Assembly (NCBI GenBank): GCA_019359015.1
Contig: JAHHID010000043.1
Location: forward strand, 1-59,698
Direction: 5' to 3'
Source of the DNA: Spirirestis rafaelensis WJT71-NPBG6
GTDB taxonomy: Bacteria; Cyanobacteriota; Cyanobacteriia; Cyanobacteriales; Nostocaceae
Length of the DNA: 59,698 nucleotides
Part shown: positions 1 through 9,557 of the stretch, in pieces
Position numbering within the stretch: position 1 is the first letter of the stretch
Layout of the letters: every line of letters starts with the position of its first letter
Notes under the pieces: model-generated
Seen by the model: the letters and a program-made list of their open reading frames with translations, nothing else
The model's database searches: none
What the model was told of the DNA's origin: nothing
Position numbers and translations under genes: made by a program

Positions 1-106
1 CTCATCCTCGTCAAGAACTTTGAGAGAACTCTAGAAGACAGCGACTGCCAAGGTTAATCTTTGTTTTATTCGGCTGATGGTTAAGAGACTTGCAACCCCT
101 TCTTAG

Positions 107-1632
107 ATCTCAAATCGGTTCTATATAGGCATTGCTGCTAGGGAGAAAGACAATATACTGCCATTAGGAGAATACCTCAAAGAGAAATTACCTCCCCGCG
201 TTAGACCCTCAGGAGAACTTTACAGCTATTCCAACTTTGATTTTGATTTAGCAGGTTATTTAGTAGAGGTAATTTCTGGAATACCCTTTGCTCAGTATAT
301 AGAGGATAACATTCTGCAACCGCTTGATATGAAACGCAGCAGTTTTCGACAACCTCTTCCAGAAGATTTGGCAGCAGATTTAGCAGTGGGTTACGAATAT
401 GAAAATGATGATTACGAGCCATTGCCATCACTTATTTTAAACATAGTTCCGGCTGGAGGTTTGAGTTCAACTGCTACAGATATGACTCATTTTATGTTGG
501 CTAACTTACAAAATGGACGCTATGAAAATCAGCGCATTTTGAGTGAAAAAACTGCCCAACAAATGAAACAACAGCAGTTTACAGACCATCCAAAATTACC
601 TGGCGTTAGTTATGCTTTCCATGAACGTTTTAAAAATGGACAACGTGTACTAGCCCATAGTTCGATTTTTTTAGACTATACAGGTTTGGTGGCTTTAATT
701 CCTGAGCAAAACTTAGGGTTATTTATTGCTTATAACAAATTTAAGCCTAAATTTAATGAAGAATTAATTAACCAATTTCTTGACCATTATTATCCTGTAG
801 GTGAGGAACCAGAAGCACCACAACCATTAGCGAATCATCAGCAGCGAACTCATATGTTTACTGGTACTTATCGACATATTGAGTATCCGCAACATACCAT
901 AGCAAAAGTGACTTCCCTAGTGAATCATGTCAGTGTTAGAGAAGGTGAAAACGGAACTTTAGAAGTGAATATTCCGGAGACTTTCTTTGGCACGATTCCA
1001 CCCCAAGACACTACAGTTAAACTTATAGAAGTAGAACCATTATTATTCTATAGATATAACGATGATGATTTCGTTGCCTTTGGCGCAAACGAAGAGGGAC
1101 GTATCACATTTATGTTTCACCCCCTAGATTTAGGCCCGGCTGGCTTTGAAAGATTGCCTTGGTCGAAACTACATATTTTCATATCCCCTTGTCAATATTT
1201 TTTCTTCTAGCTTTGTTAACAACTTTTTGGGTTTTTCCTGTACGTGTTTTAATTCGTCGTTTTCGCCAAAATTCTCAATCGTCAAACTTTCAAGCTTCGG
1301 AAAATCAACCGGAGAAAGCAAATTTAGCTTGGATGTTAGCAGGTATAGTTAGTAGTTTATATTTGATATTTTTAATTGGCATGGTATTAGCACTATTGTT
1401 AACTGACCCTTTAGAATTTATTTACGAAGTACCAACGCCAGTAATTATTTTGCTTTCTATTCCCCTGATAGCAGCCGCATTAACTATTGCTTTACCCATT
1501 TTTAGTTTTCTGGCTTGGACAAATAATTATTGGTCGTTTTTAGGAAGACTGCATTACTCTATATTCACCTTAGCGGCACTGATGTTTATTCCGTTTTTAA
1601 ACTACTGGAATTTACTAGGATTTAGATTTTAG
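107..1632 (+). pseudogene. Serine hydrolase (beta-lactamase/PBP-like), 5' truncated and frameshifted
   Basis: An open frame from about 107 reads a class C beta-lactamase-like (Pfam Beta-lactamase) serine hydrolase. The Y-S-N catalytic motif (SYSNFDFDLAGY) lies near 222-260, and the sequence continues to about 1158. The N-terminal part that should carry the SxxK nucleophile is missing: the same frame has stops at 32-34 and 104-106 and no recognisable SxxK upstream. A second lesion sits near 1160-1165: after 'FERLPW' the reading passes to the next frame and continues as a hydrophobic segment from about 1159 to 1632 with several predicted membrane helices. That membrane tail is usual for this family. 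One missing base explains the shift. Such proteins are periplasmic or membrane-anchored peptidases or esterases of unknown substrate. With the nucleophile gone this copy is most likely dead. The family call is firm; the frameshift alone could be a sequencing error, but the 5' loss could not. Confidence 0.8.
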
Positions 1633-1736
1633 TAGTTCACGGTAAACTAGGATAGGATATTTTTCTTTCCAGATAACCAGCAAGTGAAGGGTGTTAGCAC
1701 TGAAAAAGTGAACACCCCTGTACGGTTACGTTTCTC

Positions 1737-2843
1737 TTAAGAAAGAGAAGAAAAAGGTTTTTCAGTTTCATCATAGCTATAGCTTTGTTTTTCACGAACC
1801 ATAGCTAAAGCTTCTTGGAGTGCAGTCAGGCGATCGCCCATCCAGTGGTGTCCGGGGATTAAACCATCAATACCCAACTTTTCTAAGCGACGTTTTACCT
1901 TCCCTGTTGCCCCAACAACTATCACTTCCCGTCCTACATCAATAGCCTCTTTAATCGCATTTTCAATTGCCAAAGAAGAAGTTACGCCCAGGATAGGAAC
2001 TTCACCTAAATCGACAATCAAAACATCATAATTGGCAATAGCACTATGTTCTCTAGCAATGGCTTTGGCAACACCGAAAATCATCGGTCCGCTGAGATGG
2101 AACAGTAAAACTCGCCCATTAGCTAAGTCTAAAAGTTGCTTTTCTTCGGAAGTGAGGACAATTTGATCGTCAGCATCAGTAATCGCTTTCACAGATTTGG
2201 ATTGAAGTTGGTCAAGGCCCTCAATGGTCAAGATATTAGCAATAAAGACCCCTACGGCTACGGCTATCATTAAATCGACAAACACCGTTAGAAATACCAC
2301 AGTATAGACAATTCCGGCTGCCTTCGAAGAAATTTTGTGAACCCGTTTGAGGAAAGCCCAATCAATAATATTGATCCCTACTTTTAAGACAATCCCAGCT
2401 AACACAGCCAGGGGAATGCCAGAAGTTAGGGGAGCCGCCCACAAAACGACGATTAACAGCACTAAAGCCCGACTAATCCCAGATAATGCAGTGCGTCCAC
2501 CAGCTTGGATGTTAACTACAGTCGCCGTTGTTGCTCCAGAGCCTGCAACTCCACCACATAAACCGGTAATCACATTAGCAATACCTTGCCCGATTAATTC
2601 TTTGTTGGATTTGTGTTCGGTACGAGTGAGACTGTCAGAAACTAGACAAGTTAACAAACAATCAATTGAACCCACCATGCCCAACACCATCGCATTAACA
2701 AACATTAACTGCAAATTTTCAGGGCTAAAAGTGGGCATCTGTAGTTGAGGCAAACCAGGAGTAATTTTACCAATCGTGGCAATAGTGCGAATCTCAACAC
2801 CACTTCTACAATCTTTGTCGGAGATGTCTATTGTCAGTAGCAA
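1737..2843 (-). pseudogene. bicA: BicA-like SulP bicarbonate transporter, N-terminal third missing
   Basis: The 368 codons match the C-terminal two thirds of SulP transporters and resemble cyanobacterial BicA (low-affinity, Na+-dependent HCO3- uptake, plasma membrane). Visible are the conserved 'DSLTRTEHKSNKELIGQG' loop, the 'NIQAGGRTALSG' segment, the last membrane helices, and a complete C-terminal STAS domain (about residues 220-345, 'LLFHLSGPMIFGVAKA'). BicA is about 560 residues, so roughly the first 190, including the first membrane helices and the first half of the transport core, are absent. Recognisable homology begins around 'IGKITPGLPQLQ'. The only upstream start is a TTG lying inside a perfect palindrome at 2841-2895, so the 5' end looks cut off by rearrangement at that repeat. 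It is probably non-functional as a transporter. A STAS-bearing fragment could still be expressed, but there is no evidence for that. Confidence 0.8.
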
Positions 2844-2895
2844 AACGTTCTCGAACCCCTTAAAAAGGGAATTTAAGGGGTTCGAGAACGTTTTG
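2841..2895. repeat. Perfect 24-bp inverted repeat at the truncated end of bicA
   Basis: The arms 2841-2864 and 2872-2895 are exact reverse complements around a 7-nt loop (AAGGGAA). No T-run follows on the minus strand, so it is not a standard intrinsic terminator for the stress-protein gene above it. It ends exactly where the coding homology of the BicA-like gene fades, which suggests a palindromic mobile repeat or a rearrangement junction. Confidence 0.8.
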
Positions 2896-2973
2896 CCTAC
2901 CCTCTTTCTAAGGTGGGCTAAAGGGGATCAATAAGTGCCTAAAATCATCAATAACCACTTTTCAAACAACCTC

Positions 2974-3837
2974 TTAACGGAATAGTAAAACAGGAATATT
3001 GCTACTTCTGAGCAATTGGGCAGTTGTACTACCAATGACTAAATGGCGAATGCGGCTATGTCCGTAAGCTCCCATTAGCAAAAGGCTGATATCGTGCTGG
3101 GTAATATAGTTGGGGATCGCTTTTTCAGATTCACCCTCTATGACGCTACAGACTGGCTCAAATCCTGCTTCTTGCAATCTTTTTTTTCCTTCACCGAGTC
3201 TAGCGTTCGCCCTTTGATATGAGTCATTTTTCGTCACCTTTAGTAGATGTAATTCCAAACTTTTAAAGAAAGGATTCTCTACTAAAAATTGCAGTATCTT
3301 TTTCCCACTTAGACTAGCATCGTATGCAACTAAAATACGCTTAATCGGTTTAAATTCGCGGGGAGTAACTAAGCAAGGCTTATGACTACTCCGAACAATC
3401 AGATCCACATTTGCCCCTAAATGTTCAGACGCAAAATCTGCTGTTTCTCCCCCTTTACCTAAAACAATCAAATCTGAATTATCTTCAAATTCATGAAAAC
3501 AATCCACCAGGAATCCTGTTTTATTAGTTAATTTAAAATCTTCTATGCCCTCAGCTTTGAGAGTTTCAGCCGCATTTTGTAAAATCAATCTTGCCCGTTG
3601 ATTGTTCAGCTTGGCTTTTTCATGTTCTAAGTTAACTAATTCATCCAGCAATTTTTCGGAAGCCCCAAGCCCAATACTACCGCTTAAGTTGCCAGTATCA
3701 GTTACTTTTTGGCTGCGAATATCGATGACAAATAAAACATTGATTTGGGCATTGAATTGAATAGCAAACCAAGCTCCATATTTATAAACACTTTCTGCAA
3801 AAGATGAACCATCGGTACACAGTAAAATAGTTTTCAT
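2974..3837 (-). CDS. Universal stress protein, tandem Usp domains
   Basis: This 287-residue cytoplasmic protein has two Usp domains. The first runs about 1-155 (starting 'MKTILLCTDGSSFAESV', with 'LIVLGKGGE'). The second runs about 163-287 and ends in the ATP-binding signature form G-x2-G-x9-G-S/T ('MGAYGHSRIRHLVIGSTT'). Proteins of this class bind ATP or other nucleotides and are linked to stress adaptation; the partner is not known. The ATG start at 3835-3837 has no clear ribosome site. It lies between two SulP transporter genes on the same strand, an arrangement that suggests a link with anion or bicarbonate transport (inference). A 149-bp MITE-like element begins 6 bp upstream of the start codon, so its leader and perhaps its promoter come from that element. 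Confidence 0.9.
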   Translation of the reverse strand: MKTILLCTDGSSFAESVYKYGAWFAIQFNAQINVLFVIDIRSQKVTDTGNLSGSIGLGASEKLLDELVNLEHEKAKLNNQRARLILQNAAETLKAEGIEDFKLTNKTGFLVDCFHEFEDNSDLIVLGKGGETADFASEHLGANVDLIVRSSHKPCLVTPREFKPIKRILVAYDASLSGKKILQFLVENPFFKSLELHLLKVTKNDSYQRANARLGEGKKRLQEAGFEPVCSVIEGESEKAIPNYITQHDISLLLMGAYGHSRIRHLVIGSTTAQLLRSSNIPVLLFR

Positions 3838-3843
3838 AGTGGC

Positions 3844-3992
3844 AGGACTTACGCAACTGGCACATTTATCTGAAAACTGTCACATAGAATTAATATGGCT
3901 CTAAGGTTTATAAATCAATGCTTACAAGCATTTACGGCAAATTGAAATATATGTGCCAGTTGACCTTATATTGTGACGCTTGCGTAAGTCCT
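3844..3992. mobile_element. MITE-like element with 13-bp terminal inverted repeats
   Basis: The ends AGGACTTACGCAA (3844-3856) and TTGCGTAAGTCCT (3980-3992) are perfect inverted repeats. A second inner match, 'AACTGGCACAT' near the left end against 'ATGTGCCAGTT' near 3951-3961, extends the symmetry. The 149 bp contain no coding frame. No clear target duplication is visible. It occupies the whole upstream region next to the universal stress protein start. Confidence 0.7.
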
Positions 3993-4044
3993 AAGTGGTT
4001 TTAGTTTTAGCCCCTGAAAATAAAACGATTGAAAGGCAAAAATA

Positions 4045-5499
4045 CTAGGAGTTTTGATTAATTGCTAATTTATTAAGTAAGGTAGTACTAGCCTCATTCA
4101 GTCCGATTAGTTCTACCTCTGCCCCATTGCGGCGAAATTTCAGTACTGCTTTATTGAGTACTTCCACTGCCCCTTGATCCCAGAGGTGAGCATACGTTAG
4201 ATCAATAGTGACGCGCTCTACCAATTCTGTAAAATCAAAAAACCCTAGAAACTCATCTCTTGATAAAAAGAAAATTTGTCCGGCTACTTTATAGATGCGA
4301 TGTGAAGCATCTTCACTCAACACTTTATCCACAAATACTAACTGGGCAATCTTGTTAGAGAAAAATACGGTACTCATAACGATGCCTGTCACCACGCCGA
4401 GGGCAAAATTACGGGTGAAAATTGTGACAAACATCGTCGTTAACATGACTGCGGTTTCAGTGCGAGGGATGCGGGGAAGATTTTTTAAGGATGACCAGCG
4501 AAATGTACCAATTGACACCATAATCATCACGGCTACTAGTGCCGCCATCGGCATTTGCTTGACCCAATCCTGCAAAAACAAAATGGCAAATAACAGGAAA
4601 ACCCCGGACGCAAGGGTTGACAGCCTCCCCCGTCCGCCAGACTGTATATTAATTACCGATTGACCAATCATCCCACATCCAGCCATACCCCCAAAGAAGC
4701 CAGTAACAATATTAGCAATGCCTTGTCCTTTGGCTTCTTGGTTTTTATCACTTGGGGTATCTGTGAGTTCATCCACCAGTGAAGCGGTTAAGAATGAAGC
4801 CAATAAACCAACGATCGCTAACGTCAGAGAATAGGGCAAGATAATTCTTAATGTCTCTAGAGTAAACGGCACTTGGGGCAGAGCAAAACTCGGTAGCGCA
4901 GTAGGTAACTCTCCCATATCGCCGACAGTGGGAACATTAAGTTTTAGCGCGATCGCTGCGATCGTCATCACCGCCAACGCCACCAAGGGAGAGGGAACTG
5001 GTTTGGTAAAACGAGGCAGAATGTAAATAATCGCCAAGGAAAGCGCGGTCAACACATATACGGTTGGCGGAACATTCGTCAGTTGGGGCAACTGGGCGAG
5101 GAAAATTAACACCGCCAGCGCATTGATATAGCCAATCATCACTGCTCTGGGTACAAATCTCATTTGGCGACCCAGTTTTAGCACCCCAAACAAAACTTGA
5201 AAGACCCCGGTTAAGAAGGTGGCGGCGAATAAATACTGCAAGCCATGATCTTTAACTAAATCAATCATCAATAGAGCCATCGCTCCTGTGGCGGCAGAAA
5301 TTGACCCCGGTCTGCCTCCTAAAAACGCTGTCATGACTGCAATAATAAATGAGGCATAAAGCCCGACTTTGGGATCAACCCCAGCAATGATCGAAAAGGC
5401 GATCGCTTCTGGAATGAGGGCAAGCCCTACCACAGCCCCAGCCATAATGTCTCGCTGAGTGTTAAAAAACCACTCTCGCTTCAGAATTGTCCCGTTCAA
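4045..5499 (-). CDS. SulP family anion transporter with C-terminal STAS domain
   Basis: A SulP (SLC26-type) inner-membrane transporter of about 484 residues. '[20 protein letters not shown]' is the conserved helix-1 region, '[15 protein letters not shown]' the substrate-site half-helix, then '[16 protein letters not shown]', later helices, and a STAS domain over roughly the last 100 residues ('[15 protein letters not shown]'). Substrate may be sulfate, bicarbonate or another anion; the sequence does not decide. I chose the TTG at 5497-5499 because AGGAGG stands four bases before it and the protein then starts just ahead of the conserved '[14 protein letters not shown]'. An ATG at 5518-5520 and a GTG at 5563-5565 are alternatives but lack such a site. 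It is transcribed toward the Usp gene and the damaged BicA-like gene. Confidence 0.88.
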   Translation of the reverse strand: MNGTILKREWFFNTQRDIMAGAVVGLALIPEAIAFSIIAGVDPKVGLYASFIIAVMTAFLGGRPGSISAATGAMALLMIDLVKDHGLQYLFAATFLTGVFQVLFGVLKLGRQMRFVPRAVMIGYINALAVLIFLAQLPQLTNVPPTVYVLTALSLAIIYILPRFTKPVPSPLVALAVMTIAAIALKLNVPTVGDMGELPTALPSFALPQVPFTLETLRIILPYSLTLAIVGLLASFLTASLVDELTDTPSDKNQEAKGQGIANIVTGFFGGMAGCGMIGQSVINIQSGGRGRLSTLASGVFLLFAILFLQDWVKQMPMAALVAVMIMVSIGTFRWSSLKNLPRIPRTETAVMLTTMFVTIFTRNFALGVVTGIVMSTVFFSNKIAQLVFVDKVLSEDASHRIYKVAGQIFFLSRDEFLGFFDFTELVERVTIDLTYAHLWDQGAVEVLNKAVLKFRRNGAEVELIGLNEASTTLLNKLAINQNS

Positions 5500-5565
5500 G
5501 TTTCCTCCTAGCGTCTTCATCCAAATAAAATTGGCACTGCGTAATTCACACCCAAAATAGCCCAC

Positions 5566-6237
5566 CCGCCAATATAATTCCGTAATTAATAATTCGTAAT
5601 ACCTTGCGGGAATTGGCTTTGCATCTACGTAATTGCAATCAGTGGTTGCTCTGTCTCTGCACTGATTGTTCGCCTTTGGCGTTTCCGCAGGCTAGACGAA
5701 TAAATTTTTAATGAGCGTGGTTGCTCTGTCCCTTTTAATTACGAATTACGAATTATTTCATACTGATTGGAGAGTAAGACAGTATGTAGAACGCTTAGTA
5801 AGTGAATAGCTAACACAGACTATGAGCAGCCAAATCCACAAGCTGAACTATAATTCGCCTATTTTCCTGTACGAATAGTTGCAAATACTTCTAATTACTG
5901 CAAGGCTCAGGCTGCACCTTAAGGCGGACAATCCCAATTATTTAAAGCTACCGAAGAGATCGTTACCTGCGACATTACCCGAACCTGCTAATAATTGAAT
6001 AATTGGGCGTTTATAACGTAATGCAAGCATATCACAGCGCCGTTACAATTTGCAATAAAGCTATAAAGGATTTTAAACTACTATTTTTTGGCGATCGCAC
6101 CAAATGCCTACCTTTTTTACGTAACGCTATGTGTAGCTTACTTAAGTGTAGGGGGGATGGGCTACGCGCCGCCCGAAGCGATCGCAGAACTTTTCAGTCT
6201 ACTAAAATTTAAAAAAAATTGTAGGATAGCAGAAAGT
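5566..6237. other. Gene-free region with interspersed repeats
   Basis: No convincing gene. AATTACGAATTACGAATTA-type repeats flank 5580-5605 and 5735-5757, with a 'CGCCTTTGGCGTTTCCGCAGGC' type repeat at about 5671-5692 and HIP1-like sites at 6091-6098 and 6178-6184. A short minus-strand frame (about 5941-6033, 31 codons) has no family resemblance I recognise. The region separates the divergent surroundings of the SulP gene and the VanZ-LamG gene. Confidence 0.5.
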
Positions 6238-7761
6238 TCATTTTAAAGCTGCTTTTTTAACCAACGCCGAAGCCCGTAATCTCAATATCAGCATAGTGCC
6301 ACCTGTCAATAATATACCAAGTAATATGTTTATCAAGCTGATAGCCTTGCCAGTATCAATTACCAAAATACTTTCTAATATAAGAGGAGGTAATAATATC
6401 CCGCTAAAAAGCAAAATTCTATAAAAACTTAACTTTTTCTTTGCAATAAGAGTGAGAAAAGTTAAGCAAATAGCTAAAGGGATAAATGTTAGTGCATAGT
6501 ACAATAGTTTCTGTTCTTTGGGAATTAATTCTAGTAAATTAAAAGAGTATAAATTATGTAATTTATCTACATAAATTTGGATGTTACCTTGATAATAAGT
6601 AATAACAATATTATGGAAGTTAGTGTCTACAAAAACATTAGGAATATTTAATTTTATATCTGTTGCATTTTCTCCAGTAATCGGTGTTCGTATCCGTAAA
6701 TCCAGGTTGGTTCCCTGCTGTCCTAATGTAAAATTCCGACGAAGAATACCAGATGAAAGTGAGATTATACGTGCAGGACCTGTTTGATTTGTATCAGTGC
6801 TAGCAACAGTAGTAATTATTGTAAATTGAGAGGTTTTACGTATCCTTTTGCTCAAAAATACAGCAGGAGTTTTTGTTTTTAACCAATAGCCGGAACTTAA
6901 AGCAACACCTTTCCCCTCGTCAATATTTGGTAACTGTCCTTGTGACAAAAGGTCAGGAAGTTGTCCAGTACTATCCTGATAACTTCTTTGATCACTTAAT
7001 TCATAAGAAGCTATTAAATAATTTCCAATAACATTAAAGTATTTTTTAGTATCAAATAATTTGGAAACATCATTCTCATTAACTGCTTTATCAGCAATAT
7101 GAACTTCTGAAATATATCCCTGCCAAGGTTTATCGCCTGTTTTCTCATTGCCGAGCAATAGTGGATAAGTCAAATTCCAATTACTTAGATGTGTTGTATT
7201 TTGCCAGGGTAGTAAAATTAAAAATGACAGAAGTATATATCCAAAAAATAATAATGTTATTTGTTTAACAGAGTTCTTGACTCTAGTATTTTCTACAGAC
7301 GATAAGATATGTATAAAGCTTTGCGAGTGCAATATATAAAAGCAAATCATACCTACAATCCCACCTATAGTATTGTTAGCAATATCGGCAGGAGTAGGTG
7401 ATCTGGAAGGCAGAAAAATTTGCAGAATTTCAACTGTCAGTGATAAGCTAGCACTGATGATTATAAGTGTGAAAAATTTGCTTATTGGCTTCATATTTAT
7501 CTTCTGCAATAAAGCAGTGGAACTGAAGCCTAAAGGTATAAACAGTAAAATATTATTTACCAGGTCTTCAAAAGAACTAGCATTGTCAAAACTGGCAAGA
7601 ATCGTTTGTATAGAAATACTATCTGAAAACGAAAAATTAAATGGATAAAGTGTAGCTATTAGCACTGCTAATATGGTAGTTATTACCATAATCAAGTTTC
7701 TCTTGAGTATTAATTTACTCAAAAAAATAGATACTTGTGTAACAATTTTGTGTAGAGCCAT
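6238..7761 (-). CDS. VanZ-like membrane protein with LamG/concanavalin-like domain
   Basis: This 507-residue membrane protein joins two families. Residues about 20-150 form a VanZ-like region with four or more helices and the typical stretches 'NNILLFIPLGF', 'SLTVEILQIFLPSRSPT' and 'DIANNTIGGIVG'. Residues about 190-400 look like a LamG/concanavalin-like beta-sandwich, likely extracytoplasmic ('GYISEVHIADKAVNENDVSKLF', 'NIVITYYQGNIQIYVD'). The C-terminus has two or three more helices. VanZ proteins are linked to glycopeptide resistance or envelope functions but have no firmly known biochemistry; a LamG domain usually binds sugars or proteins. A surface role is inferred. The gene stands alone, and AT content is higher than in neighbouring housekeeping genes. 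The ATG at 7759-7761 is the only good start. Confidence 0.75.
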   Translation of the reverse strand: MALHKIVTQVSIFLSKLILKRNLIMVITTILAVLIATLYPFNFSFSDSISIQTILASFDNASSFEDLVNNILLFIPLGFSSTALLQKINMKPISKFFTLIIISASLSLTVEILQIFLPSRSPTPADIANNTIGGIVGMICFYILHSQSFIHILSSVENTRVKNSVKQITLLFFGYILLSFLILLPWQNTTHLSNWNLTYPLLLGNEKTGDKPWQGYISEVHIADKAVNENDVSKLFDTKKYFNVIGNYLIASYELSDQRSYQDSTGQLPDLLSQGQLPNIDEGKGVALSSGYWLKTKTPAVFLSKRIRKTSQFTIITTVASTDTNQTGPARIISLSSGILRRNFTLGQQGTNLDLRIRTPITGENATDIKLNIPNVFVDTNFHNIVITYYQGNIQIYVDKLHNLYSFNLLELIPKEQKLLYYALTFIPLAICLTFLTLIAKKKLSFYRILLFSGILLPPLILESILVIDTGKAISLINILLGILLTGGTMLILRLRASALVKKAALK

Positions 7762-8057
7762 ACATATCTATGTTATCTGCCTTACAGATAATAAATGATA
7801 AAATGATTAATTACCTATAGACAGTTAAACGCGAGCGATTAACAGAAGGTAAAGCTTTTTTTATCTTATTTACTTATCGAGAATAATGGGAAAATAATTT
7901 TAAATATTTCATAAAGGTATTATGAAGATAAGCTCATATTTTGCATTGAGCATCTTGATGATTAGGTGAGCGGAACTTTTAATACAGCATCATCATAAAT
8001 AAGGGTAAAACTTCAAATTTTGATGAAGTTAATTTGAGTATGCAAATTAGATAAATT
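7762..8057. other. AT-rich gap, nothing recognised
   Basis: About 300 bases upstream of the VanZ-LamG gene. I see no gene, repeat family or clear hairpin. It should contain that gene's promoter. Confidence 0.4.
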
Positions 8058-8709
8058 TTAGCTTACCTTTAACTTGAACAGAATATGTCTACAAGGATCG
8101 GCAAGATTGTATCGAAACTTGCGAGACTCCGAAACTTGTAATTCAGCTTGAGCAATCATGCCATACCAATTTTCCTCAGTCAGTAAGGAATAGGGTAGAT
8201 GAATACCGTAAGGTTGATTCCCGATGTAGTCTGCAAATTTTAGACTGGTGAAATCTTTAGAGCTTTTCTAGTAGTGATCCTTGATTAAAATGTGTTGCCT
8301 AGAAACCCGTTTAGCTTCCTCTAACAACCTTCTAGGATTGTCCGCATGATGAAACACATCAATAATCATGAGAGTATCGAAGTAGTTTTCTTGAAAAGGA
8401 AGATTACAGCCATCATAATGAACTATGGGAATAAACGTTTCTGGTTGAAGATGGGTATCACAGCCAATAAATTGTGGTGTAAGAGAGCGTTTAGCCAAGG
8501 CTTTTTTGATGCTGGCTGCTAAGGAACCTCAGAAGTACCCAAATCCAAAATCATCCAGCTTTCTGAAAATGGGGAGCAAGAATCTGAGTGAGATAGTGAA
8601 TTCTAATGGGAAATACAATTTTCTCATTTAAAGCCTTTAAATTAGAGGTTGAGAATAATTTAATAATCCTGTTGGTAAGCGATTCAAAAGTAGAACCCGA
8701 GAGAAACAT
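8058..8709 (-). pseudogene. SAM-dependent methyltransferase (Methyltransf_11 type), multiply disrupted
   Basis: The original gene can be read from ATG at 8707-8709 (preceded by AAGGAG) to TAA at 8058-8060. The N-terminal part reads 'MFLSGSTFESLTNRIIK'. Motif I survives as 'WMILDLGTSEVP' in a shifted frame near 8520-8560. An intact frame (8268-8498) has 'FDTLMIIDVFHHADNPRRLL', the Methyltransf_11 motif region. After 'ILIKDHY' an in-frame TAG (8268-8270) interrupts, and the same frame continues to 8058 with 'YIGNQPYGIHLPYS'. At least two single-base shifts and one nonsense codon are needed to explain this. A methyltransferase acting in natural-product or cell-surface sugar metabolism is plausible for the intact ancestor, since it sits 11 bp downstream of an FkbM-type methyltransferase on the same strand. 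Confidence 0.8.
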
Positions 8710-8720
8710 AATACTCCTTT

Positions 8721-9557
8721 TTATCTATCTGGATGTTGAAACGCGTACACGATAAAAATGTCATCACCTTTGAGAATAGGTTCTTGCTCAACTGTAATTT
8801 CATTAAATCTGTGTTTTTTCAGTAAGTCTATAATTTTTTCCAATCGGCACTCAAAATTATGGACTTCAACAACAACTTGCTTAATTTTTTGCCAATCGTG
8901 CTTTTCAATACCTAAAAGTACATCTAGTTCACTTTTCTCTACATCTACTTTCAGCAAGTCAATTCGTTGAATCTGATGTTCTCGTATAACCTCAGATAGA
9001 GTTCTTAACTGACAATTGACCTGTTTTGCTTGAAAACCTATTGCTAATTTTTTTTCGAGAACAAATGAACGTAGGAAGGTTGGTAGCCAACGAATCCAAC
9101 TTACAGCCAGGGGTAATTCTTGGAGATTTACCAGCATCTTCTCTTTTAATTCATTTCGTTCTTCTTTTGAAAAGCCTGGGTATAGTTGAGATGCTATGGT
9201 AGCCCTTGGATAGTAAGCGAAACTCGTGGTCTTGGACTCATCTGAAAGACCGTAAGCAAAGCTTCTTAATTGTTTTGAAGCTAGACTTTGAGTATTAGCG
9301 TGCAACACTTCAAAAATTGCTGGTATCGGCTCAAAGGCGTAGACATTTATATGTTGATTACATAAGTGATACACCCATAATGTGAATAAACCAATATTTG
9401 CTCCAACATCAAACACTGTGTCGCCTTCGTGCAACTCAATTCCATTTTTGAAGTAGGTTTGTACTTCTTTATAAACTAGCTGTACTTCATGCTTATGTAG
9501 GCAAAATATTGTCTTTCCATTAGGAAGTTTCACTTGTTTGTATTTTTTTATTTTCAT
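8721..9557 (-). CDS. FkbM family methyltransferase
   Basis: A 278-residue cytoplasmic SAM-dependent methyltransferase of the FkbM family. Motif I 'FDVGANIGLFTLW' (residues 49-61) binds SAM; 'VYAFEPIPAIFEVLHANTQ' follows as motif II; the family's C-terminal 'IDLLKVDVEKSELDVLLG' is present. FkbM proteins O-methylate polyketides, glycans or other secondary products; the acceptor cannot be predicted. It is apparently intact, and its stop lies 11 bp before the start of the broken methyltransferase, so the two probably formed an operon. No glycan or NRPS/PKS genes are close enough to assign a pathway. Confidence 0.88.
   Translation of the reverse strand: MKIKKYKQVKLPNGKTIFCLHKHEVQLVYKEVQTYFKNGIELHEGDTVFDVGANIGLFTLWVYHLCNQHINVYAFEPIPAIFEVLHANTQSLASKQLRSFAYGLSDESKTTSFAYYPRATIASQLYPGFSKEERNELKEKMLVNLQELPLAVSWIRWLPTFLRSFVLEKKLAIGFQAKQVNCQLRTLSEVIREHQIQRIDLLKVDVEKSELDVLLGIEKHDWQKIKQVVVEVHNFECRLEKIIDLLKKHRFNEITVEQEPILKGDDIFIVYAFQHPDR

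Noticed and set aside
6003-6212. 69-residue plus-strand frame
   Set aside because: It runs through HIP1 and repeat sequence, has no ribosome site, and resembles no family.
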